Positions 8,203 through 16,415 of a DNA stretch of 64,000 nucleotides are shown here, piece after piece (position 1 is the first letter of the stretch; each line of letters starts with the position of its first letter). The position numbers were made by a program, and so were the translations under genes. The DNA lies in the NCBI RefSeq assembly GCF_001939065.1, contig NZ_MPSZ01000004.1:158275-222274 (forward strand). Reading direction: 5' to 3'. Under the pieces are notes generated by a model, which was not told the origin of the DNA, ran no database searches, and saw only the letters and a program-made list of their open reading frames with translations. The stretch comes from Exiguobacterium indicum HHS 31 (GTDB lineage: Bacteria; Bacillota; Bacilli; Exiguobacteriales; Exiguobacteriaceae).

Positions 8203-8808
8203 ATGAAGACTGAGACGAAAGAACGATTACAGCAAGCTGCTTCACAGATGAAGCAGGAGCCTTTGGCAGAAACGGTCGCCTTTATGGCTGATTTTCACGG
8301 GAAAGTCGCTGCTTGGTTACCGGGAGAGTCTGTCGATTTCGTTCACGATTTCGTGACGGCGCCGGAAGCCGATTTGATTGCTCCGATTGAAGGAGACGCA
8401 TTACGGACGAAAGATAATTTTGAATTCTTCATGCGTAAGAAACAGACACGAAAAAAACTGGGTGAACTGTTGACGCTTTGGAAGTCGGCACGTACGACAG
8501 AGACGTTGAGTCAAATCGATGCGATCGGATTGAAAAAATGGCTCGCTCGTAATGAATTCCGTTCGGAAGACAAACCATGGGATTATTTGAACCGTCTGCA
8601 TGTTCTCCTATTCCTTGATTTGATGACGACGATCATCGATGATCATCGATTGACGAGTCTGCATGAGCAACTTGTCGGTACGACACCAGTCCCGACGAGC
8701 TTCGTACGTCGTCAAGGGGATGTCCGTCAAGTCATCGAAACATTCGCGGAAGAGACGAACTTCACACAAGTGGATGTCGTCAAGGCATCGCTTGTCCGTT
8801 ATCTCTGA
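8203..8808 (+). CDS. Uncharacterised 201-residue protein, argS operon
   Basis: I do not recognise this family. The protein is soluble, mostly helical and charged, with no signal peptide or membrane segment. Features include a cluster of KKQTRKKLGELLTLWK around residues 77-92 and a hydrophobic LHVLLFLDLMTTIIDDH near 135-150. It lies 30 nt after argS, before a shared terminator, so it is probably under the same T-box control. That would link it loosely to translation or arginine supply, which is inference from context only. Confidence 0.75.
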   Translation: MKTETKERLQQAASQMKQEPLAETVAFMADFHGKVAAWLPGESVDFVHDFVTAPEADLIAPIEGDALRTKDNFEFFMRKKQTRKKLGELLTLWKSARTTETLSQIDAIGLKKWLARNEFRSEDKPWDYLNRLHVLLFLDLMTTIIDDHRLTSLHEQLVGTTPVPTSFVRRQGDVRQVIETFAEETNFTQVDVVKASLVRYL

Positions 8809-8826
8809 TCAATAAGATGCACGAAC

Positions 8827-8859
8827 AAAAGCCGTCGAGCCCTGTGCCCGACGGCTTTT
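8827..8859. terminator. Bidirectional terminator
   Basis: AAAAGCCGTCG...CGACGGCTTTT hairpin between the argS operon and the convergent phosphoesterase gene. Confidence 0.9.
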
Positions 8860-8870
8860 GTCGTATCTTC

Positions 8871-9464
8871 TTACTTCGCCTGATAGAATACGATCGTTTG
8901 TTGCTCTGAATCGTAAAGACACCATTCTCGTTCGAACATGACGGGACCTAGATTGACGGCATACCGTCCTCCTTTGATGGATAAAGTTTGACCTAGTGGG
9001 CTCGGTTTGGCGATGCCATTTCGAAACAAACCTCTGATATGACTATGACCAAAAAAGAGTAACGGTTCGCGTTGTTGTGACAGGTCGGGTAGAAAATCCC
9101 GCGACCAACTGAGTTGGTCTCCATGAATCAACAATGCCCCCTCGATGCGTTGTTTTCGAGGGCAATCGCGTAATGCATCGATGACAGGAGATAGATGTGG
9201 TGGAACGAGCGACAGGATGCGCTCTTCTTGATTACCAAGTAACGTCTTAAAATCAATCAGCTCTAAAAAATCATCATCGAGCGTCACGACGAGGGAGAGC
9301 GATTCGAAAGAATAGCGCTTCGCTCGCTTTTTACCGACATGGCATTCATGAACATCACCGAGACAAAACAAATGCGCATCGGGAGCGATCCGCCGTATGT
9401 CAGCTAGGACAGCCGCTGTGTCGGCTACTGAACTGTGAAGATCCGCAAAAAGGGCATAACGCAT
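8871..9464 (-). CDS. Metallophosphoesterase (calcineurin-like)
   Basis: A 197-residue phosphoesterase. Metal-binding motifs appear in the usual order: FADLHSS at the N-terminus (D-x-H), GDVHECH (GDxHE), GNQEER (GNxE) and FFGHSHIRG (GHTH-type). The fold is that of YfcE/MJ0936-like phosphodiesterases; the substrate cannot be read from the sequence. The start is set at MRYALFADLH, which has AAAGGAG 9 nt upstream. Twenty earlier in-frame codons lack a ribosome site. Transcription probably ends at the bidirectional terminator. Confidence 0.8.
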   Translation of the reverse strand: MRYALFADLHSSVADTAAVLADIRRIAPDAHLFCLGDVHECHVGKKRAKRYSFESLSLVVTLDDDFLELIDFKTLLGNQEERILSLVPPHLSPVIDALRDCPRKQRIEGALLIHGDQLSWSRDFLPDLSQQREPLLFFGHSHIRGLFRNGIAKPSPLGQTLSIKGGRYAVNLGPVMFEREWCLYDSEQQTIVFYQAK

Positions 9465-9540
9465 GATCGACCACTCCTTTGTTAAGGAGATACCCGAAAA
9501 TGCGTCATGCCCATCTTTTTTCAATCAAGTCATGCGTATC

Positions 9541-9954
9541 TTATTCTGTTTCGACTGTGACGCCACGTTCTGCGAAGACGACTTTTGCGACTTCGAGTGC
9601 GTTCAAGACACGTGGGAATCCAGTGTAAGGAACAAGATGCATGATAGCTTCGACGATTTCGTTTCCTGTCAAACCAGCTGTCAATCCAGTATTGATGTGG
9701 AGAGCGAGCTGTGGTTCTGTACCTTGTGTGACGAGGGAAGCAATCGTCACGATTGCGCGGTCACGATTGACGAGACCATCACGGCTGTAAACTTCACCGT
9801 ATGCGAAATCCGTGATCCACTCACCGACTGCTGGAGCGATATCTTTCAGGGATTCAGAGATTTTGTCATGCGTCGATTGTGCAGCGTTTGCGTCTGTGAA
9901 TTCGCTGAGTTTTTTAACGCCTGTTTCGTGACGTGATTCAAAATGAGTTGCCAT
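9541..9954 (-). CDS. Carboxymuconolactone decarboxylase family protein (AhpD-like)
   Basis: A 137-residue all-helical protein of the CMD/AhpD superfamily, with RDRAIVTIASLVTQGTEPQLALHINTGLTAGLT as its core. The classical catalytic CxxC of AhpD is missing (no cysteine is seen in this region), so it is nearer the decarboxylase-like or uncharacterised YurZ branch than a thiol peroxidase partner. A probable sigma-A promoter and a strong inverted repeat lie upstream. The LysR gene precedes it on the same strand and is a candidate regulator. Confidence 0.8.
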   Translation of the reverse strand: MATHFESRHETGVKKLSEFTDANAAQSTHDKISESLKDIAPAVGEWITDFAYGEVYSRDGLVNRDRAIVTIASLVTQGTEPQLALHINTGLTAGLTGNEIVEAIMHLVPYTGFPRVLNALEVAKVVFAERGVTVETE

Positions 9955-9979
9955 GGTAAAGGACTTCCTTTCTTTTTTA

Positions 9980-10019
9980 ACGATGTTCTCATCGTAAAGG
10001 AAGAATTTCCATTCTACAA
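9980..10019 (-). promoter_or_regulatory. Promoter and overlapping palindrome of the CMD-family gene
   Basis: On the minus strand TTGTAG (10019-10014), 17 bp, TACGAT (9996-9991). The -10 is part of the inverted repeat ACGATG-TTCT-CATCGT (9980-9995), so a repressor bound there would cover the polymerase site. The regulator is unknown. Confidence 0.5.
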
Positions 10020-10045
10020 ATACATGGTTTTTATGAAAGGTATGC

Positions 10046-10924
10046 TTATTTGGAATACATATCGCTGACGAATTGAATCCATTTCCGCGTCACGTACGAT
10101 TGGTAGCGACCGGTTGGAACGGCGATTCCTAAGTGCCACGGGACTCGTGTTTCAAGTGGGATCGTTTTGACGCCACGAATCGAAAAGCGATCCGCGATCG
10201 AACGCGGAAGGACGGTCACGGTATTTCCTTCTGCGACAAGTAAACATAAGAAGTCCCACTGCGAGCTCACCCGAGACACGTTAGGCGTAAATCCGGCATC
10301 TTGGCAGGCGTTCAAGACAACATCGTGGAGCGAGAACGTTTCATTGAACAAGACGAACGGCATGTCGGAAACTTCTTCTAACGCAATCATCGACCGATCA
10401 GCGAGTGGATGATCATTCGGTAAGAATAAATGGAGTTCTTCTTCAATGAAGGGGTGTGTCGTTAAATGCTCATCCGAAGGCAGCACCGTTGCGATCAAAT
10501 CGACTTCACCGGCGACGACCGCTTTTTCTAACGCATGTCCACCGGCTTCGATTAATTCGATTTGAATCATCGGATACATCTCTTCGAAGCGACGCAGTAG
10601 ACCTGGGAAAAACAGCGAACCAATTAGTGGGGGTACGCCGAGACGAATCGTTCCCTTCGTCAGATGCATGACATCATAGAGATGAGAAGGCAGATCAGAT
10701 AACTGTCGCAGAATCTTTTCACCTTCAATCAATAAGGTCTCGCCGGCATCCGTCAGGACGATTTGTCGTTTGCTCCGGTCGAACAATTCCATCTCAAGTT
10801 CTTCTTCTAAGTGACGGACCATTTTACTAAGCGTCGGTTGCGTGACGTGGAGATGTTCAGCGGCACGAGTGAAGCTTTTGAAGCGTGCCACTTCCGTAAA
10901 GTATTCCAGTTGGCGGAAATCCAT
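10046..10924 (-). CDS. LysR-family transcriptional regulator
   Basis: A 292-residue LTTR. N-terminal winged helix (MDFRQLEYFTEVARFKSFTRAAEHLHVTQPTLSKMVRHLEEELE in pattern) and a periplasmic-binding-like effector domain from about residue 90. The start is at MDFRQLEYF with AGGAGAA upstream; the 12 earlier codons are unlikely. It is divergent from the 3-hydroxybutyrate dehydrogenase gene across 121 bp, the classic LTTR arrangement, so it probably controls that gene. The CMD-family gene downstream may also be a target. Confidence 0.88.
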   Translation of the reverse strand: MDFRQLEYFTEVARFKSFTRAAEHLHVTQPTLSKMVRHLEEELEMELFDRSKRQIVLTDAGETLLIEGEKILRQLSDLPSHLYDVMHLTKGTIRLGVPPLIGSLFFPGLLRRFEEMYPMIQIELIEAGGHALEKAVVAGEVDLIATVLPSDEHLTTHPFIEEELHLFLPNDHPLADRSMIALEEVSDMPFVLFNETFSLHDVVLNACQDAGFTPNVSRVSSQWDFLCLLVAEGNTVTVLPRSIADRFSIRGVKTIPLETRVPWHLGIAVPTGRYQSYVTRKWIQFVSDMYSK

Positions 10925-11045
10925 TAGTATTCTCCTATTCTTTTGAGTTATAGATGTCATAACAAGTATTCATTTTTATTATTCTTTCAATCAGCGTACA
11001 GTAAAGAGACCGAACACGTAAAGATAAAGAAAGAAGGAATCCATC

Positions 11046-11831
11046 ATGATGAAACAACTCGAAGGAAAAGTCGCGTTAATTACAGGAGCAGCAAGCGGAA
11101 TCGGTCTTGAGATCGCTGAAGAATTCGCTCAAGAAGGTGCGAAGGTCGTCATCGTCGATCTTCAGGAAGAAGCTGCAAAACGCTCTGCTGAAACGCTTCG
11201 TGAAAAAGGCTTCGATGCGTTTGCTGTCGCAGGTGATGTGACAAGTGAAGAGGCAATCAAATCAAGTATCGATCAGACGGTCGCACATTACGGAACGATT
11301 GATATCGTCATCAACAACGCGGGAATGCAACACGTCTCACCAATCGAAGAGTTCTCGACTGAGAAATTCGACTTGCTTCAAAGCATCATGCTTCGTGCAC
11401 CATTCCTCTATACGAAATATGTCTTCCCGATCATGAAAAAACAAGGCTCTGGACGGATCTTGAACATGTCATCGATCAACGGATTGATTGGTTTTGCAGG
11501 GAAAGCTGCTTATAACAGTGCGAAACACGGCGTCATCGGTTTAACGAAAGTCGCAGCATTAGAAGGGGCAACTTCGGGTATCACGGTCAACGCGATTTGC
11601 CCAGGATATGTCGATACACCACTCGTCCAAAACCAATTGTCTTCGCTCGCTGAAACACGGAATGTACCACTCGAACGTGTATTAGAAGAAGTCATCTATC
11701 CACTTGTTCCGCAACAACGGTTACTCCAAGTCAAAGAAATCGCGGATTACGCTATTTTCCTTGCAAGTGACAAAGCAGCAGGTGTCACGGGTCAAGCTGT
11801 CGTTCTCGATGGTGGTTATACAGCGCAGTAA
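11046..11831 (+). CDS. 3-hydroxybutyrate dehydrogenase-like SDR
   Basis: A 261-residue classical short-chain dehydrogenase. Cofactor loop TGAASGIG, NNAG at about residue 90, catalytic S..Y..K seen as NMSSINGL and YNSAKH, and C-terminal LDGGYTAQ. The overall pattern, including CPGYVDTPLVQNQ and AGVTGQAVVLDGG, is typical of D-3-hydroxybutyrate dehydrogenases, which interconvert 3-hydroxybutyrate and acetoacetate with NAD. Two adjacent ATGs (11046, 11049) could serve as start. A strong terminator follows. Confidence 0.8.
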   Translation: MMKQLEGKVALITGAASGIGLEIAEEFAQEGAKVVIVDLQEEAAKRSAETLREKGFDAFAVAGDVTSEEAIKSSIDQTVAHYGTIDIVINNAGMQHVSPIEEFSTEKFDLLQSIMLRAPFLYTKYVFPIMKKQGSGRILNMSSINGLIGFAGKAAYNSAKHGVIGLTKVAALEGATSGITVNAICPGYVDTPLVQNQLSSLAETRNVPLERVLEEVIYPLVPQQRLLQVKEIADYAIFLASDKAAGVTGQAVVLDGGYTAQ

Positions 11832-11848
11832 GCAACGATATAAATGAA

Positions 11849-11893
11849 GGGAGGTACTTTTTGGATACAATCCAGAAAGCACCTCCCTTTTTT
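11849..11893 (+). terminator. Terminator of the SDR gene
   Basis: GGGAGGT...ACCTCCC hairpin with inner CTTT/AAAG and TGG/CCA pairs, followed by T6. Confidence 0.9.
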
Positions 11894-11940
11894 GTTTGAT
11901 GGACTGAACAAAAACGTTCAGCTAATTTGACGTGAGTGGA

Positions 11941-12435
11941 TTAACGGAAGTTAATGAACTGAACATCGACCGATAACGGAAGTTCACGAACGATTTGCAT
12001 GACTTGTTGTAGGTCGTCACGTGATTTACCTGTGACACGGATTTGATCATCTTGGATTTGTGTCTTCACTTTTAATTTCGATTCCTTGACGGCATTGTTG
12101 ATCTTTTTCGCATCGTCACGATCAATTCCGCTCTTAAGGATGACACGTTGGCGAACCGTATTCCCAGCAGCCTGCTCGACTTTTTCGTACTGCAGGTTTT
12201 TGGTCGGGACTTCGCGCTTGATCAATTTTGCTGTTAAGACATCTTTGACTTGATCGAGTTTGAAATCGTCATCTGAGATTAGAATCAAATCCTCTTTTTC
12301 GAGCTTCATGTCGCTCTTTGAACCTTTGAAGTCGAAGCGGTTCGTGATTTCCTTCAATGCGATCTGGACGGCGTTCTTGACTTCCTCGATGTTGATTTGT
12401 GACACGATATCAAATGAATTATCTTTTGCTGCCAT
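11941..12435 (-). CDS. YajQ-family nucleotide-binding protein
   Basis: A 164-residue protein of the DUF520/YajQ family (two RNP-like folds). [12 protein letters not shown] at the start, [11 protein letters not shown] near residue 33 and [22 protein letters not shown] near the end are signature segments. Xanthomonas and Pseudomonas members bind c-di-GMP and influence transcription; binding in Bacillales is not established. The start has AAAGGGGAG upstream; six earlier in-frame codons were dropped. The window also encodes a c-di-GMP synthase 6 kb away. Confidence 0.9.
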   Translation of the reverse strand: MAAKDNSFDIVSQINIEEVKNAVQIALKEITNRFDFKGSKSDMKLEKEDLILISDDDFKLDQVKDVLTAKLIKREVPTKNLQYEKVEQAAGNTVRQRVILKSGIDRDDAKKINNAVKESKLKVKTQIQDDQIRVTGKSRDDLQQVMQIVRELPLSVDVQFINFR

Positions 12436-12506
12436 GTTAATCTCCCCTTTCATTCCACTCTCTATTTTAGAGAGGAATACCGGAAGCGTCCACTGCTTTG
12501 AAATTT

Positions 12507-12515
12507 TGTTATAAT
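12507..12515 (+). promoter_or_regulatory. Extended -10 promoter of the pullulanase gene
   Basis: TG-T-TATAAT forms an extended -10 (TG 12507-12508, TATAAT 12510-12515), with no clear -35 at the right spacing. The TTG start codon follows 32 nt later. Confidence 0.55.
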
Positions 12516-12546
12516 AAAAACCATGAAATGAAAGGGGTGCTTAGCT

Positions 12547-14553
12547 TTGAAACAAACAGCAGACATGTTGACGCTCACACCGCAAGAACTGGATGAGCGA
12601 TTTGCCTATAGTGGAAATGATTTAGGAGCGACCTTCTCAGAGACGGCGATTCGCGTGCGCTTATGGGCGCCGACGGCAGAACGTGTCGTGATTCGTCTCT
12701 ACAAGACACTACGCGCACGAAAAGTCGAAGAGGTCGAGATGATGGCAGGCGAACGGGGAACGTACGTCGTTGAACTCGATCGAGCAGCATATGAAGGTTA
12801 TTTCTATACGTTTCAAGCGAGCATCAACGGACAAAAAGTCGAGGCGGTCGATCCGTATGCGAAAGCCGTCGGAACGAACGGAAAACGCGGTGCGTTAATT
12901 GACCCGACAAGTGTGACACCAGAACGATGGATCGAAGAACGCCCACTGTTCCATTCTTCGCAAGACGCAGTTGTGTATGAATTACATGTACGCGATGCAA
13001 CGAGTCATCCGGCTAGTGGTGTCGTCGCACGTGGTACGTTCGCTGGGCTGACGGAAGCAGGGACACGGACACCAAATGGCGGATTGACAGGACTTGATTA
13101 TTTAGCGGATCTTGGTGTGACGCATGTCCAGTTACTGCCGATCTATGATTTTGGCTCAGTCAATGAGACAGCGCCGAACGACCCGGATAACTATAACTGG
13201 GGGTATGATCCGGTGAATTACTTTGCGCCGGAAGGTTCGTACTCATCGAATCCGGATGATCCACGAACGCGGATCCTTGAGTTAAAGCAATTAGTACAAG
13301 CGTTACATGATCGCGGGATCCGTGTCATCATGGACGTCGTCTTCAATCATACGTATGATGCAGCAATGGTTCCGCTCGGTCAATTCGTTCCTGGCTACTT
13401 CTATCGTCAAGAGGCGGATGGTAGCTTGTCAAACGGTAGTTTCTGTGGGAATGATACCGCATCTGAACGTCTGATGATGCGGAAGTTCATTCTCGATTGT
13501 GTGACGTACTGGGCGAAAGAGTACCATCTGGATGGTTTCCGATTCGATTTGATGGGACTGCATGATGTCGAGACGATGAATCAGGTACGTCATGCACTTG
13601 ATCGGATCGATCCATCGATTCTAATCATCGGTGAAGGCTGGGATCTCGATACGCCACTTGATCCGGAAGAAAAAGCGAACTATTTCAACGCACCGAAGAT
13701 GCCAGGAATCGCTCATTTCAATAACGGTTTACGGGACGGGGTCAAAGGCGACGTCCAAACGCCGGAAGACCGCGGTTTCATCAGTGGCGCATTCGACCGG
13801 ACGAGTGAAGTCAAACGGGGAATCGCCGGCAACGTCTCTTCGCAAGGATTTGCCGATGAACCGAATCAGGTCGTCTCGTATGTCGAAGCGCACGATGATT
13901 TGACGATTTGGGATAAATTAACGGTGTCTCGCCCTGAGGATACGGAAGAGATTCGTCGGAAACGGCAAATGCTCGCGAATGCCATCATCTTGACGGGACA
14001 AGGGATTCCGTTCCTCCATGCCGGACAAGAGTTCTTCCGGACGAAGGACGGAATTCGTGACAGCTTCAATGCCGGAGAGGTCGTCAATCGTCTTGACTAT
14101 GAACGGGCGGAAACAGAGCGTCCGGCAGTCGAGTACGTCAAAGGATTGATTGCCCTCCGTCGTCAGTATCCGATGTTCCGTCTCGCAAACGCAGCGATGA
14201 TCAAAAAACATCTGCGTTTCCTCGAAGAAGGGGAAGGTGTCATTGCCTTTGAACTGAAACGAACATATGAAGGATACGTCGAACGGCAGCGTGTCTATCA
14301 TAATGCGACGGAAGAGGATATCACGATTGAATTGCCAAACGGTGAATTCGAGGTGTTGGTGGAGTCGGGTGCCGTTAAGTTGCACGCACCACGACTGCAT
14401 GAAGAGAAACAGTTGGTCGTCCAAGCATTGACGACGACGGTCATCGCCGAACGAAAAGCGGATTACAAGAAATATGCGGTAGCAGGCGGTGCAGCACTGA
14501 CGATTATCGGATTGTTGTACGCAGCGAACAAACGTCGTAAGAAAACCGATTAA
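12547..14553 (+). CDS. pulA: Type I pullulanase with C-terminal membrane anchor
   Basis: A 668-residue GH13 debranching enzyme cleaving alpha-1,6 links in pullulan, glycogen or branched maltodextrins. An N-terminal CBM48-like domain (FSETAIRVRLWAPTAERV) precedes the signature YNWGYDP at about 216, the nucleophile in DGFRFDLMG (Asp near 334) and the acid in IGEGWD (Glu near 363). The usual HDN motif reads HDD. There is no signal peptide. Unusually, the C-terminus adds a hydrophobic stretch (AVAGGAALTIIGLLYAA) and a basic tail KRRKKTD, as in a tail-anchored cytosolic protein. TTG start with AAAGGGGTG upstream. Confidence 0.9.
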   Translation: MKQTADMLTLTPQELDERFAYSGNDLGATFSETAIRVRLWAPTAERVVIRLYKTLRARKVEEVEMMAGERGTYVVELDRAAYEGYFYTFQASINGQKVEAVDPYAKAVGTNGKRGALIDPTSVTPERWIEERPLFHSSQDAVVYELHVRDATSHPASGVVARGTFAGLTEAGTRTPNGGLTGLDYLADLGVTHVQLLPIYDFGSVNETAPNDPDNYNWGYDPVNYFAPEGSYSSNPDDPRTRILELKQLVQALHDRGIRVIMDVVFNHTYDAAMVPLGQFVPGYFYRQEADGSLSNGSFCGNDTASERLMMRKFILDCVTYWAKEYHLDGFRFDLMGLHDVETMNQVRHALDRIDPSILIIGEGWDLDTPLDPEEKANYFNAPKMPGIAHFNNGLRDGVKGDVQTPEDRGFISGAFDRTSEVKRGIAGNVSSQGFADEPNQVVSYVEAHDDLTIWDKLTVSRPEDTEEIRRKRQMLANAIILTGQGIPFLHAGQEFFRTKDGIRDSFNAGEVVNRLDYERAETERPAVEYVKGLIALRRQYPMFRLANAAMIKKHLRFLEEGEGVIAFELKRTYEGYVERQRVYHNATEEDITIELPNGEFEVLVESGAVKLHAPRLHEEKQLVVQALTTTVIAERKADYKKYAVAGGAALTIIGLLYAANKRRKKTD

Positions 14554-14555
14554 AT

Positions 14556-14594
14556 CAAAAAGGACGAAGCGCTATAAGGCTTCGTCCTTTTTTG
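14556..14594 (+). terminator. pulA terminator
   Basis: AAAAAGGACGAAGC / GCTTCGTCCTTTTTT hairpin just after the stop codon. Confidence 0.9.
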
Positions 14595-14656
14595 CGTGGA
14601 TGACAGTCCGATGTCAGTCTGTCATGCAATTGACTTGCGAAAATCATCGAAACATT

Positions 14657-14681
14657 GTTTGAAGATACATCTTTCGGGAAA
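14657..14681 (+). promoter_or_regulatory. SigB-type promoter of the M50-like protease gene
   Basis: GTTTGA (14657-14662), 13-bp spacer, GGGAAA (14676-14681). This matches the general stress consensus GTTTNN-N12-15-GGGWAW. The ATG is 52 bp downstream. Confidence 0.65.
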
Positions 14682-14733
14682 AATTATATGTAGTATTTAA
14701 GATGTTGTTTTGAAGTGAGAGGGTGTACGTTGT

Positions 14734-15216
14734 ATGTTCGGTTTCGGTGATTTATGGAAATTCTTTTTATCGTTCTTTTTACTGCTGCCTATCGTGACAT
14801 TGATTCATGAGATGGGTCATTACTTTTTCGCCCGATTGTTCGGTGGAAACATGGAAATCAATATTGGTTCAGGCAAATCATTGCTTCGTGTTGGTCCAAT
14901 TCGACTGAATCGTGTTTATTTTTGGGATGGATGGTGTCAATATGAGGCGCTGCGTCATGAAACGAAGTTTGCTAATATCATGGTCTATGCTGGTGGATCG
15001 ATCGCGAACTTGGTGAGTATCTTAGTCGTAAATGGTCTTATTTATGCCGGCGTGTTCGAGGCATCGATTTTTACGTACCAATTTGCGTATTTCTCGTTTT
15101 ATTTCGTCTTTTTCTCCCTCTTCCCGATCGATCATCCGAATGGTTATCCGAGTGACGGAAAAGCAATCATCAATGTCTTCCGTTACGGTAAATCCGACTA
15201 TCATCCACAATCTTAA
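14734..15216 (+). CDS. Small M50-like membrane metalloprotease
   Basis: A 160-residue membrane protein with zinc motif HEMGH at about residue 26 inside the first hydrophobic segment, and a later IDHPNGYPSDGKAI that can supply the third ligand (Asp) of site-2-type proteases. Only about four membrane spans are visible, so it is a minimal member. It appears to be SigB-controlled. The substrate is unknown. The gene stands alone, ending in a bidirectional terminator. Confidence 0.7.
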   Translation: MFGFGDLWKFFLSFFLLLPIVTLIHEMGHYFFARLFGGNMEINIGSGKSLLRVGPIRLNRVYFWDGWCQYEALRHETKFANIMVYAGGSIANLVSILVVNGLIYAGVFEASIFTYQFAYFSFYFVFFSLFPIDHPNGYPSDGKAIINVFRYGKSDYHPQS

Positions 15217-15225
15217 ACGAAGATT

Positions 15226-15261
15226 AAAGCCTCTTTCCGTCATTGGAATAGAGGCTTTTTA
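15226..15261. terminator. Bidirectional terminator
   Basis: AAAGCCTCT...AGAGGCTTTTT hairpin with inner TCC/GGA pairs between two convergent genes. Confidence 0.9.
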
Positions 15262-15262
15262 C

Positions 15263-15436
15263 TCAAGATTCCGATTCCCTAGACGAATCAGATTCTGTTT
15301 TCGCTTGTTCCTGCTCGAGTTCGACGAGCTTTTGAATCAAGATATGGCGCGGCATATGCATCAGTTGTTCAAGTGGTACGTTCAGACGTTTTGCGAGTTC
15401 GACAGCCGTCTCTGCTGATAATTGTAAAGGTTTCAT
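15263..15436 (-). CDS. YycC-like small protein, 57 residues
   Basis: Short gene with an excellent ribosome site (AAAGGAGGA) before ATG 15436 and a stop at 15263. The product begins MKPLQLSAETAVELAKRL, then NVPLEQLMHMPRHILIQKL and a charged Glu/Ser tail. The pattern LxVPLEQLMHMPxHIL recalls the YycC family of Bacillales, whose function is unknown; this is from memory. It is soluble, probably two helices. The stop abuts a bidirectional terminator. Confidence 0.75.
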   Translation of the reverse strand: MKPLQLSAETAVELAKRLNVPLEQLMHMPRHILIQKLVELEQEQAKTESDSSRESES

Positions 15437-15551
15437 CGTGTTCGTCCTCCTTTTTCCATGAAGTTAGTATAACAGGAGGTGCAAGCCGAGCGCATCAATA
15501 GTAGCGAGAAACTGAGAAGGTTGATACCGTATGAAGTAGGAAGTGATGCAT

Positions 15552-16346
15552 ATGTATAAACCTGCTGCAGAGCTGTTACTCCATGAATCCGTCTCACTGT
15601 TTGATCGAATCGGGGAGGATTTGCTTCTTTTTCGAGATCGCCACGGATTTATGAAATGTGATGCGGATTTAAGACCACTATGGGAAACAGCATGTGCGTA
15701 TGTTCCATTCTCCTGGTACATTGAGCCAGGCGGTGGACGATTGTTCATCGTATTTGAAGAGTCAGCTTATTTTGGTTTACTAGATTTAGAGCAAGGGCAT
15801 TTAGATTATATCAAGCGACCCGCTGCTTTTTCCGAGGCATGGTTCAGTAATTTATTCTTGTGGCAAGATGATGAGATCTTCCTGTACACGGCAGAAACAG
15901 ACGTCGTCTGTGTGAACGTTCAAACAGGGGACTGGCGGTACTCAAATTATGAAGAGGCGCCACTGTTCGGACGCTTAGTGGAGCGAGGATATGATACACG
16001 TTTGACGTTCGAACGATTCATCGCACCTACGACGATCATTTCTTATGATGATCTAAAAGAACGGTATGTGATTTGGGACGCTGCGACGAATCAGGAATCG
16101 ATCATTCCTTTTTCGGATTACGCGGAGTACTCGCTCGTTGATCACCGGCACCAATTGTTTTCGATCACCGATTCATCTCGTTTTTACTTGTATGAGAAGA
16201 GTCAGCTGAAATATAAGTTCGAGGGATGTCATTCCTCCGTTTTACTCAAAAGTGTGTTACTCGATGAAGAGGCGCGACGTCTTGCGATCGTATCGACATC
16301 GGCGACATTCGGCAACACATGGGTTCAAATTTTTCAAAAGACGTAA
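15552..16346 (+). CDS. Uncharacterised 264-residue protein
   Basis: Family not recognised. Soluble, rich in aromatic residues and short beta-like segments (GRLFIVFEESAYFGLLDLEQGHLDYIK, EIFLYTAETDVVCVNVQTGDW, KERYVIWDAATNQESIIPFS in pattern). These repeat roughly every 45 residues, which suggests a WD40-like or other beta-propeller. The start is placed at MYKPAAEL because AGGAAG lies 8 nt upstream; GTG 15543 and ATG 15546 are too close to it. It is followed by its own terminator. Confidence 0.65.
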   Translation: MYKPAAELLLHESVSLFDRIGEDLLLFRDRHGFMKCDADLRPLWETACAYVPFSWYIEPGGGRLFIVFEESAYFGLLDLEQGHLDYIKRPAAFSEAWFSNLFLWQDDEIFLYTAETDVVCVNVQTGDWRYSNYEEAPLFGRLVERGYDTRLTFERFIAPTTIISYDDLKERYVIWDAATNQESIIPFSDYAEYSLVDHRHQLFSITDSSRFYLYEKSQLKYKFEGCHSSVLLKSVLLDEEARRLAIVSTSATFGNTWVQIFQKT

Positions 16347-16348
16347 TG

Positions 16349-16387
16349 AAACATCCTTTTCGCTTTTCAGCAAGAAGGATGTTTTTT
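16349..16387 (+). terminator. Terminator before the MMPL gene
   Basis: AAACATCCTT...AAGGATGTTTTTT hairpin; the MMPL ribosome site follows 17 nt later. Confidence 0.85.
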
Positions 16388-16415
16388 GTACGTTTATACA
16401 GAAAGGGGACGCATC

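Noticed and set aside
8757..9480. GGGTAT upstream of the metallophosphoesterase as a SigB -10
   Set aside because: No GTTT element at the required distance.
9463..9936. 157-codon plus ORF across the phosphoesterase start and the CMD gene
   Set aside because: Antisense to two well-supported genes; cysteine-rich composition typical of shadow frames.
13918..14424. 168-codon minus ORF inside pulA
   Set aside because: Fully antisense to the conserved GH13 catalytic and C-terminal region; no ribosome site or promoter.
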